NCBI GenBank assembly: GCA_946222495.1
Contig: CAMICF010000056.1
Coordinates: 1 to 14,551 of the forward strand
From: an uncultured Janibacter sp.
GTDB taxonomy: Bacteria > Actinomycetota > Actinomycetes > Actinomycetales > Dermatophilaceae
Direction: 5' to 3'
DNA length: 14,551 nt
Shown: piece by piece, positions 6,912 to 13,245 of the stretch
Numbering within the stretch: the first letter of the stretch is position 1
How the letters are laid out: each line of letters starts with the position of its first letter
Position numbers and translations under genes: made by a program
Notes under the pieces: model-generated
What the model was told of the DNA's origin: nothing
Database searches by the model: none
What the model saw: the letters and a program-made list of their open reading frames with translations, nothing else

Positions 6912-7273
6912 GAGCCCGCCGCGACGACGGCGAGGGCCGCGGCCGTCACGAGCACGACCGCGGTGATGACGGCCGCTGCTGCCCCGAGGGAGGGCAGCGG
7001 CTCCCGCAGGCGCATGGCCCGCTCCGCCTGGGCCCACCGGAGGAAGGCGAGGACGGGGCAGATCGCGCCGAGGGCGAGCAGCATCGCGGACAGGCCGCGC
7101 GCGAGGGTGCCATCGACCCCGAGGTCGAGGACGCCGACGGCGACACCGGCAGCGAGCAGGGCGAGCGTCGTGCGCAGCCACGCGAGGAAGGTGCGCTCGT
7201 TGGCGAGGGAGAACCGGTAGTCCGGCTCGTCCCCCTCGCCGTAGACGCGTGCGGGCCAGCGGTCGGTGCTCAC
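6908..7273 (-). CDS. YidH/DUF202-family membrane protein
   Basis: A 121-residue protein of the YidH type. A charged N-terminus with RVYGEGDEPDYRFSLANERTFLAW (9-32) is the hallmark of this branch, followed by helices at ~30-50, 58-80 and 95-119. Biochemical function is unknown. GTG at 7273 is chosen over ATG at 7303 because relatives begin near STDRWPARVYGEG and because a -10-like box lies exactly six bases before this GTG. It is followed with a 4-base overlap by the second DUF202 gene. It starts 57 bp after the icmF stop in the same direction, so it may also be reached by icmF read-through; I see no clear terminator between them. Confidence 0.82.
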   Translation of the reverse strand: MSTDRWPARVYGEGDEPDYRFSLANERTFLAWLRTTLALLAAGVAVGVLDLGVDGTLARGLSAMLLALGAICPVLAFLRWAQAERAMRLREPLPSLGAAAAVITAVVLVTAAALAVVAAGS

Positions 7274-7279
7274 GCGGCC

Positions 7280-7285
7280 ACGGTA
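7280..7285 (-). promoter_or_regulatory. Possible -10 box for a leaderless yidH-type transcript
   Basis: On the minus strand, TACCGT is followed by six bases and then the GTG start at 7273, the same geometry as at the ParA gene. No Shine-Dalgarno precedes this GTG. There is no convincing -35, so this is a suggestion. Confidence 0.35.
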
Positions 7286-7330
7286 TCGGTGGCCCCACGG
7301 CACCCTCCGCGCACCACGACCGGGGCCGGG

Positions 7331-10300
7331 TCACACATTGCGGCGGTACTGGCCCCCGACCTCGAAGAAGGCGTCGGTCACCTGCTGGAGGCTGCAGACC
7401 CGGGCCGCGTCCATGAGCACCGAGAAGACGTTGGCGTCGGACGTCGCGGCCTCCTTGAGGCGGGCGAGCGCCTGCTCGGCCTCCTCGCGGTGCGTCTCCT
7501 GGTACCTCCGCACCCGCTCGAGCTGGGAGACCTTCTCCGACTCCGTGGCGCGGGCCAGCTCGATCTCGTCGGGCTCTCCCTTGTCCCCGTCCTCGCGGAG
7601 GAAGGTGTTGACGCCGACGATCGGCAGCGAGCCGTCGTGCTTGCGGTGCTCGTAGACGAGGGACTCGTCCTGGATCCGGCCTCGCTGGTAGCCCGTCTCC
7701 ATCGCGCCGAGCACGCCGCCGCGGTCGTTGATCCGGTCGAACTCGAGGAGCACGGCCTCCTCGACGAGGTCCGTCAGCTCGTCGATGACGTAGGACCCCT
7801 GGAGCGGGTTCTCGTTCATCGACAGACCCCACTCGCGGCTGATGATCAGCTGGATGGCCAGGGCGCGCCGCACGGACTCCGTGGACGGCGTGGTCACCGC
7901 TTCGTCGTAGGCGTTGGTGTGGAGGCTGTTGGCGTTGTCGTAGAGGGCGTTGAGCGCCTGCAGCGTCGTGCGGATGTCGTTGAAGTCCATCTCCTGCGCG
8001 TGCAGCGACCGGCCCGAGGTCTGGATGTGGTACTTCAGCTTCTGCGCCCGGTCGTTGGCCCCGTACTTCTCCTTCATCGCCACCGCCCAGATGCGACGGG
8101 CCACGCGGCCGAGGACCGAGTACTCGGGGTCCATGCCGGAGGAGAAGAAGAAGGAGAGGTTGGGCGCGAAGTCGTTGATGTCCATCCCGCGCGCGAGGTA
8201 GGCCTCGACGTAGGTGAAGCCGTTGGCGAGGGTGAAGGCGAGCTGGCTGATGGGGTTCGCCCCGGCCTCGGCGATGTGGTAGCCGGAGATGCTCACCGAG
8301 TAGAAGTTCCGCACCCCCTGCTCGATGAACCACTCCTGGATGTCGGCCATCATCCGCAGCGAGAACTCGGTGGAGAAGAGGCAGGTGTTCTGCCCCTGGT
8401 CCTCCTTGAGGATGTCGGCCTGGACGGTGCCGCGGACGGTCTGCAGGGCGTGCACCCGCAGCTCCTGTGCCTCGGTCTCGTCCGGCTCGCGCCCCTCGCG
8501 CTCGCGGAAGAGGTCGACCTGCTGGTCCATCGCGGTGTTGAGGAAGAAGGCGAGGATCGTCGGCGCCGGCCCGTTGATCGTCATCGACACGCTCGTCGTC
8601 GGGGAGACGAGATCGAACCCGTCGTAGAGCGCCTTCATGTCGTCGAGGGTGGCGACGGAGACGCCGGAGGTCCCGACCTTCCCGTAGATGTCGGGACGCT
8701 CGCCCGGGTCACGCCCGTAGAGGGTGACCGAGTCGAAGGCCGTGGACAGCCGCGTCGCCGGCTGCCCCTCGGACAGCAGCTTGAAGCGGCGGTTCGTGCG
8801 GAAGGGGTCTCCCTCGCCGGCGAACATCCGGGCCGGGTCCTCGTTGTCCCGCTTGAAGGGGAAGACGCCGGCGGTGTACGGGAAGGAGCCGGGGAGGTTC
8901 TCCGAGCGCCAGTAGGTGACGAGGTCGCCGTGGTTGGTGAACCTCGGGAGGGCGACGCGGGAGATCCGGTTGCCGGAGAGGGACTCCCGGGTGAGCGTGG
9001 TGCGGACCTCCTTGCCCCGGATGGTCACGACCTGCTCGTCCCCCGCATAGGACTCGACGATCGCCGGCCAGCCCTCGATCTGGTCGCTGATCTCGGTGGG
9101 CATGGAGCGACGGGCCGCGTCGAGCAGCTCGTCGACGCCGTGGCCGTCCTTGCCGGCGGCGGTGAGCTCGTCGTCGACGAGCGCGAGGCGCTGCACGCGG
9201 CGCGCGTTGTCCGCGAGCTCCTCGGTGCGGGAGTGGTAGCCGCGGACGGTCTCGGTGATCTCCGCGAGGTAGCGCACCCGGGTGGTCGGGACGACCTGGT
9301 CGAAGCGGGTGGAGTACTTCGTGTCGACGCGCTCGAGCTGGCCCTCCTCCACGGACAGGCCCCGTTCGGCGAGCAGGTCGCGGAGGTGCTGGTAGAGCGC
9401 GGTGACGCCGTCGTCGTTGAAGGTCGCCGCGGAGGTGCCGAAGACCGGCATGTCCTCGGGCTTCTGCCCGAAGGCCTCTCGGTTGCGCACGAGCTGGCGG
9501 GCGACGTCGCGCAGGGCGTCGGCCGCGCCGCGACGCTCGAACTTGTTGATCGCGACGACCTCGGCGAAGTCGAGCATGTCGATCTTCTCGAGCTGGCTGG
9601 CGGCGCCGAACTCCGGCGTCATGACGTACATCGGGATGTCGACGAAGGGGATGATCGCGGCGTCGCCCTGGCCGATGCCGGGCGTCTCGACGATGACGAG
9701 GTCGTACCCGGCGGCCTTGGTGATGTCGATGACCGTCTGGAGGGCCTCGGGGACCTCGCGGTCGCCGCGGGTGGCGAGCGACCGGAAGAACACGGGGGAG
9801 ACGCCCGCGGCGCTCTCGCCGAGCGCGTTCATCCGGATGCGGTCACCGAGGAGGGCGCCGCCCCCCTTCCGCCGGGTCGGGTCGACTGCGATGACGGCCA
9901 CGCGCAACTTGTCCTGCTGGTCGAGGCGGAAGCGTCGGACGAGCTCGTCGGTGAGCGAGGACTTGCCGGAGCCGCCGGTGCCGGTGAGGCCGAGGACCGG
10001 GGCGGAGGACTTCCGGGCGGCCTCCGTGATGCCGCCGAGGAAGGTGTCGTCGAGGTGGCCGAGCTCGGCGCCGGAGATGGCGCGGGCGATGGCGGCGCGC
10101 TCGCCGGCGAGCACCTGCTCGAGGGTGACCGGGGCGGTCTCCCAGACGTCGACGTCGCAGTCGGCGATGAGGGTGTTGATCATGCCCGGCAGCCCGAGGC
10201 GCTGGCCGTCCTCGGGGGAAAAGATCCTCACGCCGGCGTCGCGGAGGCGCTGGATCTCCTCGGGGACGATGACGCCGCCCCCACCGCCGAAGACCTTGAC

Positions 10301-10591
10301 GTGGCCCGCGCCCTGCTCGCGGAGGAGCTGGGTCAGGTACTCGAAGTACTCGACGTGGCCGCCCTGGTACGAGGAGACCGCCACCCCCTGGACGTCCTCC
10401 TCGATCGCTGTGTCGACGACCTCCTGGACGGAGCGGTTGTGACCGAGGTGGACGACCTCGGCACCCTGGCTCTGGAGGATCCGCCGCATGATGTTGATCG
10501 AGGCGTCATGGCCGTCGAAGAGCGCGGACGCGGTCACGAACCGGACCGGGTGCTCGGGAGAGTGCAGCGCTGGCCTGTCGGTCGCAGTCAT
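7331..10591 (-). CDS. icmF: Fused isobutyryl-CoA mutase, adenosylcobalamin-dependent (IcmF)
   Basis: A 1086-residue single-chain mutase that interconverts isobutyryl-CoA and n-butyryl-CoA, with possible activity on isovaleryl/pivalyl-CoA, known for the family. Domains run in IcmF order. The B12-binding domain is ~15-150, with axial-ligand His28 in FDGHD and the GGG loop at 102-106. The MeaB-like G-protein chaperone domain is ~170-420: P-loop GTGGSGKS 204-211, ETPGIGQGD 302-310, NKFE 349-352. A linker (~430-545) follows, then the TIM-barrel mutase domain (~550-1086). Phe590 (ARMFAGEGD) and Gln734 (DQGQNTC) occupy the places where methylmalonyl-CoA mutase has Tyr and Arg, so isobutyryl-CoA is the likely substrate. 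Full length for the family. It probably serves valine or butyrate metabolism in the cytosol. ATG at 10591 has ribosome site GAGG five bases upstream. A MarR gene precedes it. Confidence 0.97.
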   Translation of the reverse strand: MTATDRPALHSPEHPVRFVTASALFDGHDASINIMRRILQSQGAEVVHLGHNRSVQEVVDTAIEEDVQGVAVSSYQGGHVEYFEYLTQLLREQGAGHVKVFGGGGGVIVPEEIQRLRDAGVRIFSPEDGQRLGLPGMINTLIADCDVDVWETAPVTLEQVLAGERAAIARAISGAELGHLDDTFLGGITEAARKSSAPVLGLTGTGGSGKSSLTDELVRRFRLDQQDKLRVAVIAVDPTRRKGGGALLGDRIRMNALGESAAGVSPVFFRSLATRGDREVPEALQTVIDITKAAGYDLVIVETPGIGQGDAAIIPFVDIPMYVMTPEFGAASQLEKIDMLDFAEVVAINKFERRGAADALRDVARQLVRNREAFGQKPEDMPVFGTSAATFNDDGVTALYQHLRDLLAERGLSVEEGQLERVDTKYSTRFDQVVPTTRVRYLAEITETVRGYHSRTEELADNARRVQRLALVDDELTAAGKDGHGVDELLDAARRSMPTEISDQIEGWPAIVESYAGDEQVVTIRGKEVRTTLTRESLSGNRISRVALPRFTNHGDLVTYWRSENLPGSFPYTAGVFPFKRDNEDPARMFAGEGDPFRTNRRFKLLSEGQPATRLSTAFDSVTLYGRDPGERPDIYGKVGTSGVSVATLDDMKALYDGFDLVSPTTSVSMTINGPAPTILAFFLNTAMDQQVDLFREREGREPDETEAQELRVHALQTVRGTVQADILKEDQGQNTCLFSTEFSLRMMADIQEWFIEQGVRNFYSVSISGYHIAEAGANPISQLAFTLANGFTYVEAYLARGMDINDFAPNLSFFFSSGMDPEYSVLGRVARRIWAVAMKEKYGANDRAQKLKYHIQTSGRSLHAQEMDFNDIRTTLQALNALYDNANSLHTNAYDEAVTTPSTESVRRALAIQLIISREWGLSMNENPLQGSYVIDELTDLVEEAVLLEFDRINDRGGVLGAMETGYQRGRIQDESLVYEHRKHDGSLPIVGVNTFLREDGDKGEPDEIELARATESEKVSQLERVRRYQETHREEAEQALARLKEAATSDANVFSVLMDAARVCSLQQVTDAFFEVGGQYRRNV

Positions 10592-10627
10592 GGATACCTC
10601 GTCCTTGAAGTGGTCGTCGTCCGATCA

Positions 10628-10656
10628 ATGCTAGGACATCCAAGTATCGATGTGAA
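10628..10656 (-). promoter_or_regulatory. Promoter of icmF
   Basis: On the minus strand, TTCACA (10651-10656) and TAGCAT (10628-10633) are separated by exactly 17 bp, a near-consensus housekeeping promoter. Transcription would begin near 10621, giving a ~30-base leader with the GAGG ribosome site before ATG 10591. This is the best -35/-10 pair seen in the window. Confidence 0.7.
10631..10644. promoter_or_regulatory. Probable MarR operator on the icmF promoter
   Basis: CTAGGA-CA-TCCAAG is a 14-bp inverted repeat with one mismatch per half (CTWGGA-N2-TCCWAG). It overlaps the first three bases of the icmF -10 and part of the spacer, a position suited to repression. The same 11-base core, CTAGGACRTCC, recurs at the start of the marR gene (11305-11315). 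Confidence 0.6.
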
Positions 10657-10670
10657 GGTCGCGCCCGGTC

Positions 10671-10790
10671 CCTCGTTGGTGAAGGAGTGGGCCCGCCCGC
10701 GCGGCCCCTCGCTGGTCGAGGCGCGAACCGCTCCGGTGGCCCTCCGTTGGTTGAGGTGCGAGGCCGCCTGCGGCCGAGCCTCGAAACCCC
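10671..10790. repeat. Three degenerate tandem copies of an intergenic repeat element
   Basis: The 205-bp gap between icmF and marR holds three units starting at 10671, 10707 and 10741. Each begins CCTCG-TTGGT-GAGG-like and they repeat about every 35 bp. The third is longest, contains paired GGCCGC/GCGGCC segments, and ends CGAGCCTCGAAACCCC. This looks like the short palindromic intergenic repeats scattered in many high-GC actinobacterial genomes, here decayed. The repeats lie upstream of the icmF -35 and after the marR stop, where they could also act as a processing or termination site. Confidence 0.5.
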
Positions 10791-10796
10791 CGGACC

Positions 10797-11294
10797 TCAG
10801 CCGACGACGTCCCCGTGCGCGGCGCGAAGGGCGGTGAGCAGCTCGGTCGCGGTGCGCAGCCCGTCGGGGTCGAGGCCGGGGGAGGAGAAGACCTTCGCGT
10901 TGAGGTCGGCCGTCGCCGCCTCGACGCGCTCCTCGCCCTTCGTCGTGAGCGAGGCGAGCACGACCCTGCGGTCGGACTCGCGCCGCAGGCGCTCGACGAG
11001 GCCCTGCTTCTCGAGGCGGTCGACGGCGCTCGTCACCGAGGTGGCGTGGACCTGGAGGAGTGAGCCCAGCCGGCTCATCGGCATCGACCGTCGCCTGCTG
11101 AAGGCGAGGAGGCGCAGGATCTCGAAGCGGGCGAAGGTCAGCTCGTGCGGGCGCAGCGCGGCCTCGACCCGTTCGTGGACGAGCTGCTGTGCCCGGACCA
11201 CGGAGGTCATGAGTGCCATGCCGTCCGCGGCCTCGGTCCAGCCGTGGGCGACCCACTGATGGTGGGCCTCGGCGATGGGGTCGCGGTCGGTCAT
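10797..11294 (-). CDS. MarR-family transcriptional regulator
   Basis: A 165-residue MarR regulator. N-terminal helices (~24-50) form the dimer interface. The winged helix is at ~52-117, with FARFEILRLLA, recognition region MSRLGSLLQVHATSVTSAVDRLEKQGLV, and wing RRESDRRVVLASLTTKG containing the conserved Asp108-Arg-Arg. A C-terminal dimerisation helix follows. ATG at 11294 is preferred over ATG 11321: TAGGAT lies seven bases before 11294, the longer form would overlap the TetR gene, and the added residues are not family-like. MarR proteins usually repress their own gene and a neighbour and release DNA on binding a small ligand. The next gene downstream is icmF and both starts share a motif, so an acyl-CoA or related acid is a reasonable ligand guess. 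Confidence 0.92.
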   Translation of the reverse strand: MTDRDPIAEAHHQWVAHGWTEAADGMALMTSVVRAQQLVHERVEAALRPHELTFARFEILRLLAFSRRRSMPMSRLGSLLQVHATSVTSAVDRLEKQGLVERLRRESDRRVVLASLTTKGEERVEAATADLNAKVFSSPGLDPDGLRTATELLTALRAAHGDVVG

Positions 11295-11301
11295 GGGGGC
11301 A

Positions 11302-11318
11302 ATCCTAGGACGTCCTGC
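11302..11318 (-). promoter_or_regulatory. marR promoter -10 with overlapping operator
   Basis: On the minus strand TAGGAT (11302-11307) is followed by seven bases and the ATG at 11294, implying a leaderless mRNA. CTAGGA-CG-TCCTGC (11305-11318) overlaps this box. It holds the perfect 10-bp palindrome AGGACGTCCT and shares CTAGGACRTCC with the icmF operator. This fits autorepression by the MarR protein. The site lies on the last codons and stop codon (11305-11307) of the TetR gene. Confidence 0.5.
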
Positions 11319-11889
11319 CATCGGTCGATAGCTGGGCGAACCTGCGGCCCAGCTCGGCGACGCGCTCCCTGCGGTGGTCCGGCCGGACGCGGCCGGCGCG
11401 CTCGAGAAGGCTGATGCCGTGCAGTGCTGCCCAGAGCACCTCGGTGGCTGCCTCGTCCCCGGCGGGGCCGAGCGTGTCCCGGAGGAGGGTGAAGCCCGCG
11501 CGGAGGGCGGGGTCGGTGTTGTCGTCCGCGAACCTGATGTCGATCGCGTGCTGGAACATCGCCTCGTACACCGCCGGGTGTTCCGCGCCGAACTCCAGGT
11601 AGCTCGTGGCGACGGCCTCGATCGCTCGGCGACCCCGCTTGCGGCCGAGGGCGGATCGACCTCGTCGGGTCAGCTCGGTGAAGCCCTCGAGTGCTACCGC
11701 GACCATGATCTGCGACTTCCCTCCGGGGAAGTGGCTGTAGAGGACCGGCTGGGTGTACCCGATGGCCTCGGCGAGATGCCGGGTGGTCACGGCCGCCCAG
11801 CCCGCTGCATCGGCACGTTCTCGCGCGGCGTCGAGGATCAGCCGGCGGCGTCCGTCCTTCGGGTGGTGCGACGCGGTGCGCTCAGCCAC
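11305..11889 (-). CDS. TetR-family transcriptional regulator
   Basis: A 194-residue TetR regulator. The N-terminal DNA-binding domain (~13-60) has RLILDAARERADAAGWAAVTTRHLAEAIGYTQ, split here as helix 1 near 15-29 and the helix-turn-helix at 33-54, followed by VLYSHFPGGKSQIM, the usual Y-x-H-F-x-(G/S)-K feature. The C-terminal ligand domain resembles TetR_C WHG-type regions, with WAALHGISLLERAGR at ~153-167. The start is GTG at 11889 with AAGGAG four bases before it. It is divergent from the DUF1772-type gene, and the shared gap contains two matching palindromes, so it probably represses both. The stop codon lies inside the marR promoter. The inducer is unknown. Confidence 0.92.
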   Translation of the reverse strand: MAERTASHHPKDGRRRLILDAARERADAAGWAAVTTRHLAEAIGYTQPVLYSHFPGGKSQIMVAVALEGFTELTRRGRSALGRKRGRRAIEAVATSYLEFGAEHPAVYEAMFQHAIDIRFADDNTDPALRAGFTLLRDTLGPAGDEAATEVLWAALHGISLLERAGRVRPDHRRERVAELGRRFAQLSTDGRTS

Positions 11890-11897
11890 GGGACTCC

Positions 11898-11926
11898 TTG
11901 TGGTCGACGGGTCAAGGCCCTAACGT
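11898..11926 (+). promoter_or_regulatory. Candidate promoter for the DUF1772-type gene
   Basis: TTGTGG (11898-11903) and TAACGT (11921-11926) are 17 bp apart on the + strand. The -10 lies within the palindrome CTAACGTTAG (11920-11929), which can also serve as a -10 on the opposite strand for the TetR gene. The -35 matches only at TTG, so support is moderate. Confidence 0.4.
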
Positions 11927-11956
11927 TAGCAACGCTAGATCTCCTAGCAGCGCTAG
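11926..11956. promoter_or_regulatory. Pair of palindromic operators, probably for the divergent TetR protein
   Basis: TTAGC-AAC-GCTAG (11926-11938) and CTAGC-AGC-GCTAG (11944-11956) are 13-bp inverted repeats with 3-base centres. They differ at only two positions and their centres are 18 bp apart. They lie in the gap between the divergent TetR and DUF1772-type genes, overlapping or just after the likely -10. Two adjacent sites on one DNA stretch fit binding by two TetR dimers. Confidence 0.65.
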
Positions 11957-11971
11957 AAGTGGGGTGGTTCC

Positions 11972-12424
11972 ATGCAGGCGGTCCTCGCGGTGGTCGCCAC
12001 GACCGTCGTCGGCCTCGTCGTCGGCGTCGAGCTCGCGGTCGCCATCGTCCTCACCCCGATCCTCCGGCGCTTGCCGACCGGGGCCGAGATCGCGGGGCGG
12101 GCTGTCGGTGCCCGGATGCTGGGGCGGGGCATGCCGCCCTTCTACATCGCCTCGCTGGTGCTCGTCGGGGCCCTGGCGGTGCTGGCGTGGGGCACGCCCG
12201 CGGCGGCCGTCGCGCTGGTCTCCGCGGCGCTGCTGGCGGGAAGTGTCGCCATGTCCGTCGTCCTCCTCGTGCCGATCAACGATCGCGCGAAGAGCTGGAC
12301 GGTCGAGGACCGGCCCGAGGACTGGCGACATCAGCTGAAGGTCTGGGACCTCCTGCACGGCGTGCGCGTGGTGATCATCATCGTCGCCCTCGTGCTCCTG
12401 TCGGCCGCAGTCGCGATGCTCTGA
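11972..12424 (+). CDS. DUF1772-type (anthrone oxygenase-like) membrane protein
   Basis: A 150-residue protein with four predicted membrane helices (~3-29, 57-73, 77-102, 131-149). The segment VPINDRAKSW...W..Q...WDLLHGVR (100-132) after the third helix is the pattern of DUF1772 proteins: Pro-x-Asn, spaced Trp residues, then His and Arg. Some members are linked to anthrone oxidation, but for most, including this one, activity is unknown. A GGGGTGG ribosome site lies four bases before ATG. It is divergent from, and probably repressed by, the TetR gene product. It converges with the crcB gene across 18 bp, in which I see no strong terminator. Confidence 0.8.
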   Translation: MQAVLAVVATTVVGLVVGVELAVAIVLTPILRRLPTGAEIAGRAVGARMLGRGMPPFYIASLVLVGALAVLAWGTPAAAVALVSAALLAGSVAMSVVLLVPINDRAKSWTVEDRPEDWRHQLKVWDLLHGVRVVIIIVALVLLSAAVAML

Positions 12425-12442
12425 CCCTCCGGGTGCGTCGGC

Positions 12443-12802
12443 TCAGGCGGTGAGCACCCAGCCGAGGGAGACGAGCGCGAGGGCCAGGACGAGGTGGAGC
12501 CCGAGGTCGGCCAGGGCGTGCCTGGTGCGTCCCTCCCGGATCGCTGTCGCCACCTCGACGGCGTGCGTGGCGAAGGTCGTGTAGGCCCCGCAGAAGCCGA
12601 TGCCGAGGAGCGGCATGAGCCACGTCGGTCCGCCGTCCGCGTCCGCGCCGGCGATGAGGCCGAGGGCGAAGGAGCCGCTCGCGTTGACAGCGAGGACGGC
12701 GCCGGCGGTGGTGGCGCCGAGTCGTTCGCGCGCCGTCACGGTCGCGAGGTGACGGCAGGTGGCGCCGAGCGCCGCGCCGAGCGCCACGAGGAGGGCGGTC
12801 AC
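12443..12802 (-). CDS. crcB: CrcB/Fluc fluoride channel subunit (second of pair)
   Basis: A 119-residue Fluc protein. These are dual-topology dimeric channels that let fluoride leave the cytoplasm. Four helices are visible. Family motifs are GAALGATCRHL (9-19), VNASGSFALG (39-48) with pore Asn40, and GIGFCGAYTTFATH (67-80). In the TTFSTF pore motif the first Phe is kept (F77) but the second is replaced by His80. GTG at 12802 is chosen because it overlaps the TGA of the upstream crcB as GTGA (12799-12802) and gives normal family length; the longer frame to 12850 adds an Arg-rich tail. Two adjacent crcB genes in Gram-positives usually form a heterodimer. Confidence 0.93.
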   Translation of the reverse strand: MTALLVALGAALGATCRHLATVTARERLGATTAGAVLAVNASGSFALGLIAGADADGGPTWLMPLLGIGFCGAYTTFATHAVEVATAIREGRTRHALADLGLHLVLALALVSLGWVLTA

Positions 12803-13245
12803 AGTTCGTCCTCGGCCACGGCAGCGTCCGCCCCGGCGTCGCCACCCCACAGGCGGTCGCCGAGGAGGAGCCCGCAGAGGGCTGCCCCGACACCGAGGAC
12901 CACGGTGGCCAGGAGGTACCCGAGCAGTCCGGGCAGGCCCCCGCCGCCCAGCGCGTGGGCATCAAGGGCGAAGGTCGAGTAGGTCGTCCACCCGCCGAGC
13001 AGCCCGACCGACAGGAAGGGGGGGGCGAGCGGGTGCGGCTCGCCGCGGGAGAGCCGGACGACGAGCAGCCCGAGCGCGAGGGCGCCCGTGACGTTGACGA
13101 GGACCGTGCCCCAAGCCGCGCCCGATGCGAGCAGGCCCACGCACCACCGCCCGAGCGCGCCGATGGCTCCGCCCGTCGCGACGGCGAGGAGGGTCCGCCC
13201 CTTCGAGGCTCCTGCGTCGCGCCTCAGGACGATGCCTTCGCTCAC
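12799..13245 (-). CDS. crcB: CrcB/Fluc fluoride channel subunit (first of pair)
   Basis: A 148-residue Fluc subunit, longer than its partner through a basic N-terminal tail (1-17) and an acidic C-terminal tail (134-148). Motifs are GGAIGALGRWCVG (25-37), VLVNVTGALALG (48-59) with pore Asn51, and GLLGGWTTYSTF (81-92). Here the first pore Phe is Tyr89 while the second is kept (F92), the reverse of the partner protein. The start is GTG at 13245, overlapping the TGA of the aminotransferase gene as GTGA (13242-13245). Both crcB genes are thus translationally coupled behind an amino acid enzyme. I see no fluoride-riboswitch motif in the 80 bases available upstream of the operon. Confidence 0.93.
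   Translation of the reverse strand: MSEGIVLRRDAGASKGRTLLAVATGGAIGALGRWCVGLLASGAAWGTVLVNVTGALALGLLVVRLSRGEPHPLAPPFLSVGLLGGWTTYSTFALDAHALGGGGLPGLLGYLLATVVLGVGAALCGLLLGDRLWGGDAGADAAVAEDEL

Noticed and set aside
7289..10837. Very long open frame (1182 codons) on the + strand
   Set aside because: It lies antisense to icmF, whose protein has intact cofactor, G-protein and mutase motifs. The + frame is Val/Asp/Gly/Leu-rich with no recognisable domain, as expected from the mirror of a high-GC gene.
11295..11321. Longer MarR start at ATG 11321
   Set aside because: It would overlap the TetR coding end by 17 bp, adds non-family residues, and would place the -10/operator inside the gene.
12803..12850. 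Longer start for the second crcB gene
   Set aside because: The added residues are almost all Arg/Gly and come from the frame of the overlapping upstream crcB. The GTGA overlap start gives the standard Fluc N-terminus.
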